This document shows positions 1 through 6,328 of a DNA stretch of 6,339 nt, in pieces. Position 1 is the stretch's first letter; each line of letters starts with the position of its first letter. Origin of the DNA: JAWPMT01 sp964653795 (lineage in GTDB: Bacteria; Bacteroidota; Bacteroidia; Cytophagales; Cyclobacteriaceae); the NCBI GenBank assembly GCA_964653795.1, contig CAZZHO010000230.1, positions 1 to 6,339 of the forward strand, given 5' to 3'. The position numbers were made by a program, and so were the translations under genes. Under the pieces are notes generated by a model. It ran no database searches and had not been told where the DNA came from. It worked only from the letters and a program-made list of their open reading frames with translations.

Positions 1-38
1 AAAAAATAAGGGCATGTTCCTGGGAGGAATCATGCCCT
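1..38 (-). terminator. Intrinsic terminator acting on the minus strand
   Basis: The arms at 9-16 (agggcatg) and 31-38 (catgccct) are perfect reverse complements. The stem continues as 17-20 (ttcc) with 26-29 (ggaa), leaving a one-base bulge at 30 and a five-base loop at 21-25. Bases 1-8 are almost all A, so a transcript read on the minus strand runs from the hairpin straight into a U-rich tract. There is no T tract on the plus-strand side, so it is directional. The nearest minus-strand gene ends at 172, about 130 bases away, so this probably closes that transcript after a rather long 3' untranslated region. Confidence 0.75.
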
Positions 39-171
39 AAATCACCAACCTAACCTAAAAGAAAAGTAACCTTACAACGTCTATGTAATTAGAATATTAC
101 TTGTCTCTTGTTATGGTTATACCCCCAAACCTCTTGAAAGGTTTCAAAAAAATGTTAAAATATTTAAATTT
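39..171. other. Non-coding A/T-rich spacer downstream of the COX3-like gene
   Basis: No coding region is supported here. A weak inverted repeat (127-132 aaacct with 139-144 aggttt) sits about 30 bases past the stop codon of the minus-strand gene. It has no U-rich tail in either useful direction, so I do not call it a terminator. The stretch is probably the 3' untranslated region between the stop at 172 and the hairpin at 9-38. Confidence 0.5.
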
Positions 172-771
172 TTAGACCAGCGCCAGTAGCAGAAGATAGC
201 TCACAATCCAGGAGAGTTGCGTGAACTTGAGTAATCTAACGAATAGCGTAAGCCTAAGTTTCTCGAAGGGATTGGTGAAAATTATCAGGGAAATAACCGG
301 ATTGGAAATGGATCTGGAAAAGTAAGCCACCAAATAACAAGTCATGATGGCCATGACAAATGCAAGACAGGCATGGCTGACGGCAATCATGTAATAAATC
401 TTTGAAGACAGGTTGTTAGAAAGTGCTACTCCAGCTTCCAAAGAAAGAAATTGTAAAGAAATGTAGGCCGCCAAGCTGATGGCAGTCAAGGCCAATACAA
501 GTACTAAAGGTTTGACTTTCTCCTCTTTTAATTGAAATTGAGTGCTTGAAATAAAGAATGTGGGTAAGCTTAGGAAAAAAAGTCCGAACACATGAGTATT
601 GGAAAGGGGTGTCTCAAAAGGTTCAGATATCGCCCATATTGTAACTATGAGATAAATAAAAAAAGCACTGGCAGCCAAGAGCAGCAAATTCACGATCATC
701 ATCAAGGGGTGTCCCTTATCGTTTTGGCCTTTCGTCAGGCTAGATTTCGATGATACGTGCTGGCTGTTCAT
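172..771 (-). CDS. Divergent heme-copper oxidase subunit III (COX3)-like membrane protein
   Basis: This is a 199-residue integral membrane protein. A hydrophilic N-terminal tail (residues 1-22) precedes hydrophobic segments at about 25-48, 60-79, 87-110, 126-151 and 178-199, which fits the five-helix, roughly 200-residue form of bacterial cytochrome oxidase subunit III. The order of features also fits that family as I know it: a LPTFFISST segment (69-77), a charged loop (81-87), a helix, a small-residue loop then SSKIYYMIAVSH (122-133), and a final helix after KLRLT (171-175). The first histidine of the family's usual HxxH pair is kept (H133), but the second position is L136, and the usual aromatic/His motif opening the last helix is not recognisable. 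Subunit III does not carry the hemes or copper; it supports subunit I in the inner membrane. No other oxidase subunit is nearby, so this is an orphan or paralogue. The start at 771 is the first ATG; the alternative at residue 24 would remove the hydrophilic tail. Gene reality is secure, but the family call is from pattern recognition only and could be a different small membrane protein. Confidence 0.6.
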   Translation of the reverse strand: MNSQHVSSKSSLTKGQNDKGHPLMMIVNLLLLAASAFFIYLIVTIWAISEPFETPLSNTHVFGLFFLSLPTFFISSTQFQLKEEKVKPLVLVLALTAISLAAYISLQFLSLEAGVALSNNLSSKIYYMIAVSHACLAFVMAIMTCYLVAYFSRSISNPVISLIIFTNPFEKLRLTLFVRLLKFTQLSWIVSYLLLLALV

Positions 772-831
772 TGTTCAAAGTGTAGATTATTAACTATTTC
801 TTTTTCAAGAAGGTTAGAAGTTTTGTGAGTT
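772..831. promoter_or_regulatory. Divergent promoter region between the COX3-like gene and mfd
   Basis: This 60-bp A/T-rich spacer must hold the promoters of two divergent genes unless they overlap the coding regions. On the minus strand TACACTTTG (776-784) resembles the Bacteroidota -7 element TAnnTTTG with one extra base, and a TTG (complement of 806-808) lies 21 bases upstream of it. If used, transcription of the COX3-like gene would begin almost at its ATG. I see no clean TAnnTTTG for mfd on the plus strand. The purine run AAGAAGG at 807-813 is the only ribosome-binding-like sequence and lies 18 bases before the TTG at 832, which is too far to be ideal. Confidence 0.3.
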
Positions 832-3800
832 TTGCGCTCTCATTATTTTAATGGCTTGTCAGTGAATAGTAATCCGATCATAGAAGAATATATAGAGGGT
901 CCTCTTTCGGGGGTCATCAAAGAAGAGCTTACGAAGAAAAAGAATATTGCGCTGAAAGGTCTAAGTGGAAGTTCAGATGCACTGGTGATTTCATCGGTGC
1001 AGGATGTGGCCGGAATACAGCTGATTATTCTCCATGATTTGGAAGAGGCCAGGTTTTTCTTGAACGACCTACAGCAAGTAGCGTCGGAATCCAAGGTGCT
1101 TCTATTCCCTACCTCCCACAAAAAGCCATACCAGTTTGAGGAAACCGAAAACGCCAACGTGCTTCAAAGAGCAGAAGTACTGACGGAGGTCAATAAAAAG
1201 GACGATAAGGGAATCCTAATTGTCACTTATCCAGAAGCACTCACAGAAAAAGTGATTAACAAAAAGTCTTTGGTAGAAAACACTTTGAGTGCAAAAAGCG
1301 GAGATAAACTTGATATTGAGTTTATTCAAGAACTGCTATTGTCCTATGATTTTGAGAAAACGGACTTTGTATATGAAGCAGGACAATTTGCCATACGCGG
1401 TGGGATTATCGATATCTTCTCTTTTGCACAAGAGTGGCCGGTGAGGGTCGAGCTTTTTGGAGACGAAATAGATAGCATTCGCGAGTTTGATCCAGAGAGC
1501 CAACTTTCAAAAGACAGTATTCCGGGGTTCAATATCGTACCCGATGTACAAACGAAGCTGTTAACGGAAACACGCCAGTCATTTCTCTCTTTTCTCCCAG
1601 AGGACACAGTCATTTGGCTGAAAGACTATAGAGGCACGATTGATATCGTCAATAAAGGATTTGACAAAGTGAGTGCTTCCTTCAAGCAGCTGATGGAGGA
1701 GTCTAACAATTCGCAAGTTGTCAAAGGGCCGGAGGAACTTTACAATTCCGGTGATATACTCAGGGACGAACTTGATAAATTCAGAATTGCGGAGTTTGGG
1801 CTACGCTATTATATAGGTGGTGCCACAAATATTGATTTTGAAACAAGCCCTCAACCTTCGTTTCATAAGAACTTTGAATTGTTAGCTGAAAACCTGGAAG
1901 GCTACCAAAATCAGGGGCTAAAGATATTTTTTGCTGTAGAGGGCATGCGACAGCATGAGAGAATCCAAACCATCCTGGAGGAAATCAGCCCAACCTTGAA
2001 ATTCGAGATGATCAATTTGGGGTTACGAGAAGGATTTGTCGATAAAGGGCACGGATTCGTCTGCTTTACCGACCACCAAATATTTGACCGATACCACAAA
2101 CCTAAGACACAAGAGAAATTCACAAAGCGCAAGGCCCTTACTTTAAAAGAACTCCAAGCACTGAAACCTGGTGATTACGTAGTGCACATGGATTACGGTA
2201 TTGGGAGATTTGCGGGCCTTGACAAAGTGGATAACAATGGCAACCAACAGGAAGCGCTAAGATTGGTCTATCGAGATGACGACTTATTATATGTAAGCAT
2301 TCATTCTCTCCACAAAATCTCCAGATACTCCGGAAAAGAAGATGGACCTCCTGCAGTGAATAAACTTGGTTCTCAAGACTGGGAAAACAAGAAAAAGAAG
2401 GTCAAGAGAAAAGTTAAGGACATAGCTAAAGACCTGATAGCACTTTATGCGAAGAGGAAAAAGGCTTCCGGTTATAGCTTTCCAAAAGACGATTTCCTTC
2501 AGGCTGAGCTAGAATCTAGCTTTATGTATCAGGACACGCCCGATCAGGCTAAATCGACAGAAGACGTGAAGGCCGATATGGAGTTGCCACACCCAATGGA
2601 CCGTCTGGTATGTGGAGATGTAGGTTTTGGTAAAACCGAAGTAGCAGTAAGAGCCGCATTTAAAGCTGTCAACAGCGGCAAGCAGGTAGCGGTACTGGTT
2701 CCAACAACCATTTTGGCCTTACAACATTTCAATACATTCAAAAACAGACTGGAAAACTTCCCGATAGGTATTGAGTACATCAACCGATTCAGGACGTCCA
2801 AAGAGATTACTGAAATCCGGAAAAAAGTGAAATCCGGCGAAATTGATATTCTTATAGGAACTCATAGAATCGTCAATAAGGATGTTGAATTCAAGGATCT
2901 GGGCTTGATGATCATCGATGAGGAGCAAAAATTCGGTGTGAAAGTCAAAGAACGTTTGAAGGAAATGAGAGTAAATGTCGATGCACTCACGCTCACGGCG
3001 ACTCCCATCCCCAGAACATTGCACTTTTCGCTGATGGGAGCAAGGGACTTATCCGTTATTTCCACACCCCCACCTAATAGGAGGCCTGTCACCACGGAAC
3101 TTCATGAGTTTAGTGAAGAAATCATTCGTGATGCCATAAGCAACGAGATCCGCAGAGCAGGGCAGGTGTTCTTCGTACACAACAGGGTCGGCGATATCGA
3201 GAACATGGCCAATATCATCTTGAAGCTGGTGCCAGACGCCAGAATTGGTATAGCACATGGCCAAATGGAAGGTAAGGCACTGGAAAAAATCATGATGAAG
3301 TTTATTGATGGCGAGTATGATGTGTTGGTGTCGACCAACATTATTGAGTCTGGTCTGGATATTCCAAACGCTAATACTATCATCATCAATCGAGCACATA
3401 TGTTTGGTCTTTCGGACCTTCACCAAATGAGGGGGAGAGTGGGGCGATCAAATACGAAAGCTTACTGCCACCTGATCACGCCTCCGACTTCTTCGCTGAC
3501 GAGCGATGCACGGAAAAGACTCCAAACATTAGAAGAGTTTTCCGATTTGGGTGACGGTTTCAAAGTAGCAATGAGAGACTTGGATATCCGTGGAGCAGGA
3601 AACCTACTAGGAAGTGAACAAAGCGGATTTATCAATGATATGGGCTTTGAGATGTATCATAAGATCCTGGAGGAAGCAGTCTCCGAGTTAAAAGAAAGTG
3701 AATTCAAAGAGCTTTTCGAAGAAGAAGAGGGTGATGCATTCAAGGCTTCGGGGTTTGCCATCGACTGTTTGGTCGAAACAGACCTGGAAATATTGATACC

Positions 3801-4227
3801 CTCCGATTATGTAGAGAATGTTTCTGAACGAATAAGCCTGTACTCCAAGTTAGACAGTTTAAAATCAGAAGATGAACTCTTAGCTTTCAAAGAAGAAATA
3901 AAAGACAGATTTGGCCCTTATCCCGAGGCTGTGGAAGATCTTATCGAAAGTGTGAAGTTGCGGTGGGAAGGCATAAGGCTAGGGTTTGAGAGAATTTTCC
4001 TGAAAAACAATAAGCTGAAATGTTATATCCAGGTGGAAGGAAATGACGATTACTTTCAATCAGGTGTCTTTGGTGATATTCTCACATTTGTGAAGAGTCA
4101 AAACGCCGGTATTAATATGAGAGAATACAAGCAAAAACTCATATTGACAATTGAAGGAATTGAAACAATACCTGGTGCCTTGCAGATCTTGGGGCCGATA
4201 GCTAAAGTGGATTTAGTGCAATCCTGA
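832..4227 (+). CDS. mfd: Transcription-repair coupling factor Mfd (TRCF)
   Basis: Mfd is a cytoplasmic ATP-driven DNA translocase. It pushes stalled RNA polymerase off damaged template and recruits UvrA for nucleotide excision repair. The 1131 residues match the usual size (about 1150) and the domain order is complete. A UvrB-like N-terminal module includes FAIRGGIIDIF (186-196) and VELFGDEIDSIREFD (206-220). The RNA-polymerase-interacting domain begins near LKPGDYVVHMDYGIGRF (444 onward). The helicase core carries Walker A GDVGFGKTE (595-603, K601), DEEQ (696-699), TLTATPIPRTL (720-730), the TNIIESGLDIPNA box (835-847) and QMRGRVGR (865-872). The translocation motif RDLDIRGAGNLLG is at 915-927, and the C-terminal TRCF domain follows. 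All catalytic boxes look intact. The start is uncertain: no ATG lies in frame near the 5' end, an in-frame stop sits at 826-828, and TTG 832, TTG 856 and GTG 862 are the candidates. There is no clear terminator after the stop. Confidence 0.97.
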   Translation: MRSHYFNGLSVNSNPIIEEYIEGPLSGVIKEELTKKKNIALKGLSGSSDALVISSVQDVAGIQLIILHDLEEARFFLNDLQQVASESKVLLFPTSHKKPYQFEETENANVLQRAEVLTEVNKKDDKGILIVTYPEALTEKVINKKSLVENTLSAKSGDKLDIEFIQELLLSYDFEKTDFVYEAGQFAIRGGIIDIFSFAQEWPVRVELFGDEIDSIREFDPESQLSKDSIPGFNIVPDVQTKLLTETRQSFLSFLPEDTVIWLKDYRGTIDIVNKGFDKVSASFKQLMEESNNSQVVKGPEELYNSGDILRDELDKFRIAEFGLRYYIGGATNIDFETSPQPSFHKNFELLAENLEGYQNQGLKIFFAVEGMRQHERIQTILEEISPTLKFEMINLGLREGFVDKGHGFVCFTDHQIFDRYHKPKTQEKFTKRKALTLKELQALKPGDYVVHMDYGIGRFAGLDKVDNNGNQQEALRLVYRDDDLLYVSIHSLHKISRYSGKEDGPPAVNKLGSQDWENKKKKVKRKVKDIAKDLIALYAKRKKASGYSFPKDDFLQAELESSFMYQDTPDQAKSTEDVKADMELPHPMDRLVCGDVGFGKTEVAVRAAFKAVNSGKQVAVLVPTTILALQHFNTFKNRLENFPIGIEYINRFRTSKEITEIRKKVKSGEIDILIGTHRIVNKDVEFKDLGLMIIDEEQKFGVKVKERLKEMRVNVDALTLTATPIPRTLHFSLMGARDLSVISTPPPNRRPVTTELHEFSEEIIRDAISNEIRRAGQVFFVHNRVGDIENMANIILKLVPDARIGIAHGQMEGKALEKIMMKFIDGEYDVLVSTNIIESGLDIPNANTIIINRAHMFGLSDLHQMRGRVGRSNTKAYCHLITPPTSSLTSDARKRLQTLEEFSDLGDGFKVAMRDLDIRGAGNLLGSEQSGFINDMGFEMYHKILEEAVSELKESEFKELFEEEEGDAFKASGFAIDCLVETDLEILIPSDYVENVSERISLYSKLDSLKSEDELLAFKEEIKDRFGPYPEAVEDLIESVKLRWEGIRLGFERIFLKNNKLKCYIQVEGNDDYFQSGVFGDILTFVKSQNAGINMREYKQKLILTIEGIETIPGALQILGPIAKVDLVQS

Positions 4228-4229
4228 CG

Positions 4230-4303
4230 CAATATTTTTGCAGATTCAGCTTTAATTATTCGGATTAATTCAATTTGGCTTAGTTTAAAAGTCAATATTT
4301 TTG
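4230..4303 (+). repeat. Direct repeat of caatatttttg in the mfd-gldJ spacer
   Basis: The 11-base string caatatttttg occurs at 4230-4240 and again at 4293-4303, 63 bases apart. Each copy contains an exact TAnnTTTG box. Only the second copy has a TTG at promoter spacing, so the first may be a second start site with a poor -33 element, a regulatory site, or chance in A/T-rich DNA. Confidence 0.4.
4275..4303 (+). promoter_or_regulatory. Candidate Bacteroidota-type promoter for gldJ
   Basis: TTG at 4275-4277, an 18-base spacer and TATTTTTG at 4296-4303 fit the -33 TTG and -7 TAnnTTTG elements known for the Bacteroidota housekeeping sigma factor. Transcription would start about 5-7 bases further on, giving a leader of roughly 45-50 bases before the gldJ ATG at 4357. 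The leader ends in an A-rich stretch with no strong Shine-Dalgarno sequence, as is common in this phylum. The A/T richness of the spacer raises the chance of a random match. Confidence 0.55.
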
Positions 4304-4356
4304 AGATATTTCGTTTATTTGGTAGTTCAAACGCTACGTACGTTAAAAAACAGGTT

Positions 4357-4428
4357 ATGAAAAAATTATTGAGTGCGGCTTATTCAGGAGTAGCTTGCCT
4401 GGTAAGCGCATCTCTCCTTAGTTCATGT
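4357..4428 (+). other. Lipoprotein signal peptide and lipobox of GldJ
   Basis: Residues 1-23 have a basic start (K2, K3), a hydrophobic core and the lipobox L21-S22-S23-C24, with C24 encoded at 4426-4428 as the predicted lipidated residue. C14 is a less likely cleavage site because it sits inside the hydrophobic core without a good lipobox. The residues right after C24 (F, L, G, G) show no acidic surface-export signal of the kind known from Bacteroidota surface lipoproteins, consistent with a periplasm-facing outer-membrane anchor. Confidence 0.8.
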
Positions 4429-5574
4429 TTTCTCGGAGGNNNNNNNNNNNNNNNNNNNNNNNNNNNNNNNNNNNNNNNNNNNNNNNNNNNNNNNNNNNNN
4501 NNNNNNNNNNNNNNNNNNNNNNNNNNNNNNNNNNNNNNNATGGATGAAACGGAGGTAGCAAACATTCATTGGCTCGAGTATGAGTACTATATCAAGCTAG
4601 ATTCTGAAGAGGTTTATTGGAGAAATAACTTACCAGATACTACTGTATGGGCTAAAGATTTAGCTTTCAATGATCCATACGTAGATCACTACTATAGATA
4701 TCCAGGGTTTAGGTTCTTCCCTGTTGTGGGTGTAAACTGGAGACAGGCTGTGAACTATTGCCGATGGAGAACAGATGTTGTGAACACCAAGCTTGCTGAA
4801 GATGCTGGCCTATTGGACCCTGTAGTTGGTGGTGGAGATGATGATGCTTTCGCTGGAGCGGAAGATGATGCAGCACCTGCAGCTACCGGTGGCAATCAAA
4901 GAATCCCTCTTGAGTCTGGTGTGGTTTTACCTAACTATCGCCTACCTACTGAAGCTGAGTGGGAATACGCTGCTCAAGCACTCATAGGTACTCAGTGGCT
5001 GAACGAAGTACAAACACACAGAAGATTATATCCTTGGGATGGTCATGCTTTAAGAAATCCTTATGGAAAGAGCATGGGATTCTTCCTTGCTAACTTTAAA
5101 AGGGGTAGAGGTGACTATGCTGGTATCGCAGGAAAACTAAATGACGGTGCGATGCTCACTACATACGTATACGATTATCCTCCTAACGATTTCGGACTAT
5201 ACAACATGGCCGGAAACGTAAATGAGTGGGTTCAAGATGTATACAGACCTCTTTCATTCCAAGACATGGAAGATTTCAACCCTGTTAGAAGAGATGGTTT
5301 CCTAGACCCTGAATCTGGCTATGATGCTGAATACAGCTTTATAGGAAATGAAGAAGACTACACAGAAGAAAGCGCAGCAGCTGCTGGTATTTCTGTTGGA
5401 GAATTTAACGCCGAAAACCCTCCAAAAAGGAGAATGAGAGTTTATAAAGGTGGATCTTGGCAAGACGTTGCTTATTGGATGTCGCCAGGAACGCGTAGAT
5501 CTCTGATGGAAGATTCTGCAACTTCAACTATTGGATTCAGATGTGCGATGATACATGCTGGAACCAATTACTAG
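4357..5574 (+). CDS. gldJ: Gliding motility / type IX secretion lipoprotein GldJ (internal assembly gap)
   Basis: GldJ is an outer-membrane lipoprotein of the SUMF1 (formylglycine-generating-enzyme-like) fold. It is needed for gliding and, by stabilising GldK, for type IX secretion. The product begins with a lipoprotein signal peptide: two lysines, a hydrophobic stretch and a lipobox LSSC ending at C24. Residues 28-61 fall in the 100-N gap. After it come MDETEVAN (62-69), FFPVVGVNW (120-128), RLPTEAEWEYAA (195-206), PWDG, YNMAGNVNEWVQDVY (282-296), KGGSW (364-368) and GFRCAM (393-398). The LPDTTVWAKDL and YNDP-like stretch after MDETEV and the ANFKRGRGDYAG segment favour GldJ over GldK. The cysteine pair of true formylglycine enzymes is absent (SWQDVAYW at 367-374), so a structural role is expected. 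An acidic, alanine-rich insert lies at 156-180. Arginine codons are nearly all AGA, more biased than in mfd, which suggests strong expression. True length is unknown because of the gap. Confidence 0.85.
   Translation: MKKLLSAAYSGVACLVSASLLSSCFLGXXXXXXXXXXXXXXXXXXXXXXXXXXXXXXXXXXMDETEVANIHWLEYEYYIKLDSEEVYWRNNLPDTTVWAKDLAFNDPYVDHYYRYPGFRFFPVVGVNWRQAVNYCRWRTDVVNTKLAEDAGLLDPVVGGGDDDAFAGAEDDAAPAATGGNQRIPLESGVVLPNYRLPTEAEWEYAAQALIGTQWLNEVQTHRRLYPWDGHALRNPYGKSMGFFLANFKRGRGDYAGIAGKLNDGAMLTTYVYDYPPNDFGLYNMAGNVNEWVQDVYRPLSFQDMEDFNPVRRDGFLDPESGYDAEYSFIGNEEDYTEESAAAAGISVGEFNAENPPKRRMRVYKGGSWQDVAYWMSPGTRRSLMEDSATSTIGFRCAMIHAGTNY
4440..4539. other. Assembly gap of exactly 100 N inside gldJ
   Basis: All 100 bases are N. 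This round number is the usual placeholder for a gap of unknown length. The frame happens to be kept across it. The missing part should hold the post-lipobox linker and the start of the SUMF1 domain (the GG-x-F-x-MG region and the strand leading to MDETEV), which normally needs more than the 34 codons the placeholder allows. Confidence 0.98.
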
Positions 5575-5595
5575 ATTTAAGACTTATAGAGAAGA

Positions 5596-5627
5596 GAAGG
5601 GCCGCAAATTGCGGCCTTTTTTATTTT
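5596..5627 (+). terminator. Intrinsic terminator of gldJ
   Basis: The arms ggccgc (5600-5605) and gcggcc (5611-5616) form a GC-rich stem around an aaatt loop, followed by ttttttatttt (5617-5627). A/T and G-T pairs at 5596-5599 with 5617-5620 can lengthen the stem. It lies 22 bases past the gldJ stop. The T tract overlaps the stop codon of the convergent comF gene (5621-5623). On the minus strand the stem is followed only by a mixed pyrimidine run (complement of 5591-5598), so it may work more weakly for comF. Confidence 0.9.
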
Positions 5628-6328
5628 ATACCAGATGCTAAAGAACATACTGTAATTGACGCTACTCCACATTTTGTCAGCTCATCGCACAACTCAGAGA
5701 TAGTAGCTCCGGTGGTAATCACATCATCGACTAATAATACGTTCTTATTATAGAGTACTGCTGGCATTTCCACGTGGAACCTATTCTTTACATTTTGCCA
5801 TCTCTGTAGTCTGGATCTTTTCGTCTGAGATTCCGTATTGACCGTTTTAATCACCGCATCAAATACGGCTATAATATTGAAAGCTTTAGAAAGGCCGTCT
5901 GCTATATATTCAGATTGATTGTAGCCACGCTTGTTTCGCTTTAGATCATGCATCGGAACTGCTAGAACCATATCAAAATCAACTTGAATAGCATTTGATC
6001 GTAAAATTTCCTTGCCATATAATTCACCTAGGTACATGCCCAGCTCTGGTTTATTTTGATACTTTATTTGATGAAGTAAGTTTTGCGCGATCCCTCCCTG
6101 ACTATAATGCAAATAGCAGAAGGCGTTGATCATCAAAGGATTGTGACTCAACGTCGTAAAAAGCGTGTTTTTAGGATTAAGGTGATAATCTGTTTTGGGG
6201 AGACTTAGTAGGCATGAAGTGCAGAGATGCTTTTCATTTGTGACTAAAATGTCAGCGCAATTGACACAGTTTGTAGGATAAACAGTGGAAAAGAAATCTA
6301 CAAACAGTGTTTTTACGTAATTTATCAT
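5621..6328 (-). CDS. comF: ComF family protein (zinc-ribbon plus phosphoribosyltransferase fold)
   Basis: The 235-residue product has the two-part layout of the ComF/GntX family and about its usual length (E. coli GntX is 227). An N-terminal four-cysteine zinc site is formed by C21-x2-C24 and C36-x2-C39. The type I phosphoribosyltransferase domain follows, with IKYQNKPELG (88-97), LAVPMH (122-127), KRGYNQSE (133-140), QTKRSRLQRWQNVKNRF (168-184) and the PRPP-binding loop VLLVDDVITTGATI (197-210) with D201, D202 and TTG. In naturally competent bacteria ComF helps DNA uptake across the inner membrane; in Bacteroidota its role is unproven, and the domain could equally act on a nucleotide substrate. 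The ATG at 6326-6328 gives a typical N-terminus, but the three codons before it (TTA GCC TGG) are open and the window ends 11 bases upstream, so a longer protein cannot be excluded. The gene converges on gldJ with 46 bases between them. Confidence 0.9.
   Translation of the reverse strand: MINYVKTLFVDFFSTVYPTNCVNCADILVTNEKHLCTSCLLSLPKTDYHLNPKNTLFTTLSHNPLMINAFCYLHYSQGGIAQNLLHQIKYQNKPELGMYLGELYGKEILRSNAIQVDFDMVLAVPMHDLKRNKRGYNQSEYIADGLSKAFNIIAVFDAVIKTVNTESQTKRSRLQRWQNVKNRFHVEMPAVLYNKNVLLVDDVITTGATISELCDELTKCGVASITVCSLASGIK

Noticed and set aside
127..147. Inverted repeat aaacct/aggttt near the COX3-like stop as a terminator
   Set aside because: The stem is only six bases, mostly A/T, and has no U tract on the minus strand.
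825..851. GTG at 825 as the mfd start
   Set aside because: It is in another frame and meets a stop after eight codons.
2719..3095. Further minus-strand ORFs within mfd
   Set aside because: They overlap each other and the Mfd helicase core and show no recognisable protein features.
3049..3426. Minus-strand ORF of 125 residues inside mfd
   Set aside because: It is antisense to the conserved helicase motifs of mfd, and its sequence is explained by mfd codon use.
4336..4343. Palindrome acgtacgt just before gldJ
   Set aside because: At eight bases it is too short to call an operator without a second copy or conservation.
4540..5574. ATG at 4540 as the start of a separate SUMF1 protein
   Set aside because: The methionine is part of the conserved MDETEV motif inside the SUMF1 domain, and the lipoprotein signal lies in frame upstream of the gap.
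5541..5753. Plus-strand ORF of 70 residues between gldJ and comF
   Set aside because: It overlaps the gldJ end, runs through the terminator hairpin and lies antisense to the conserved PRPP loop of comF; its product shows no family features.
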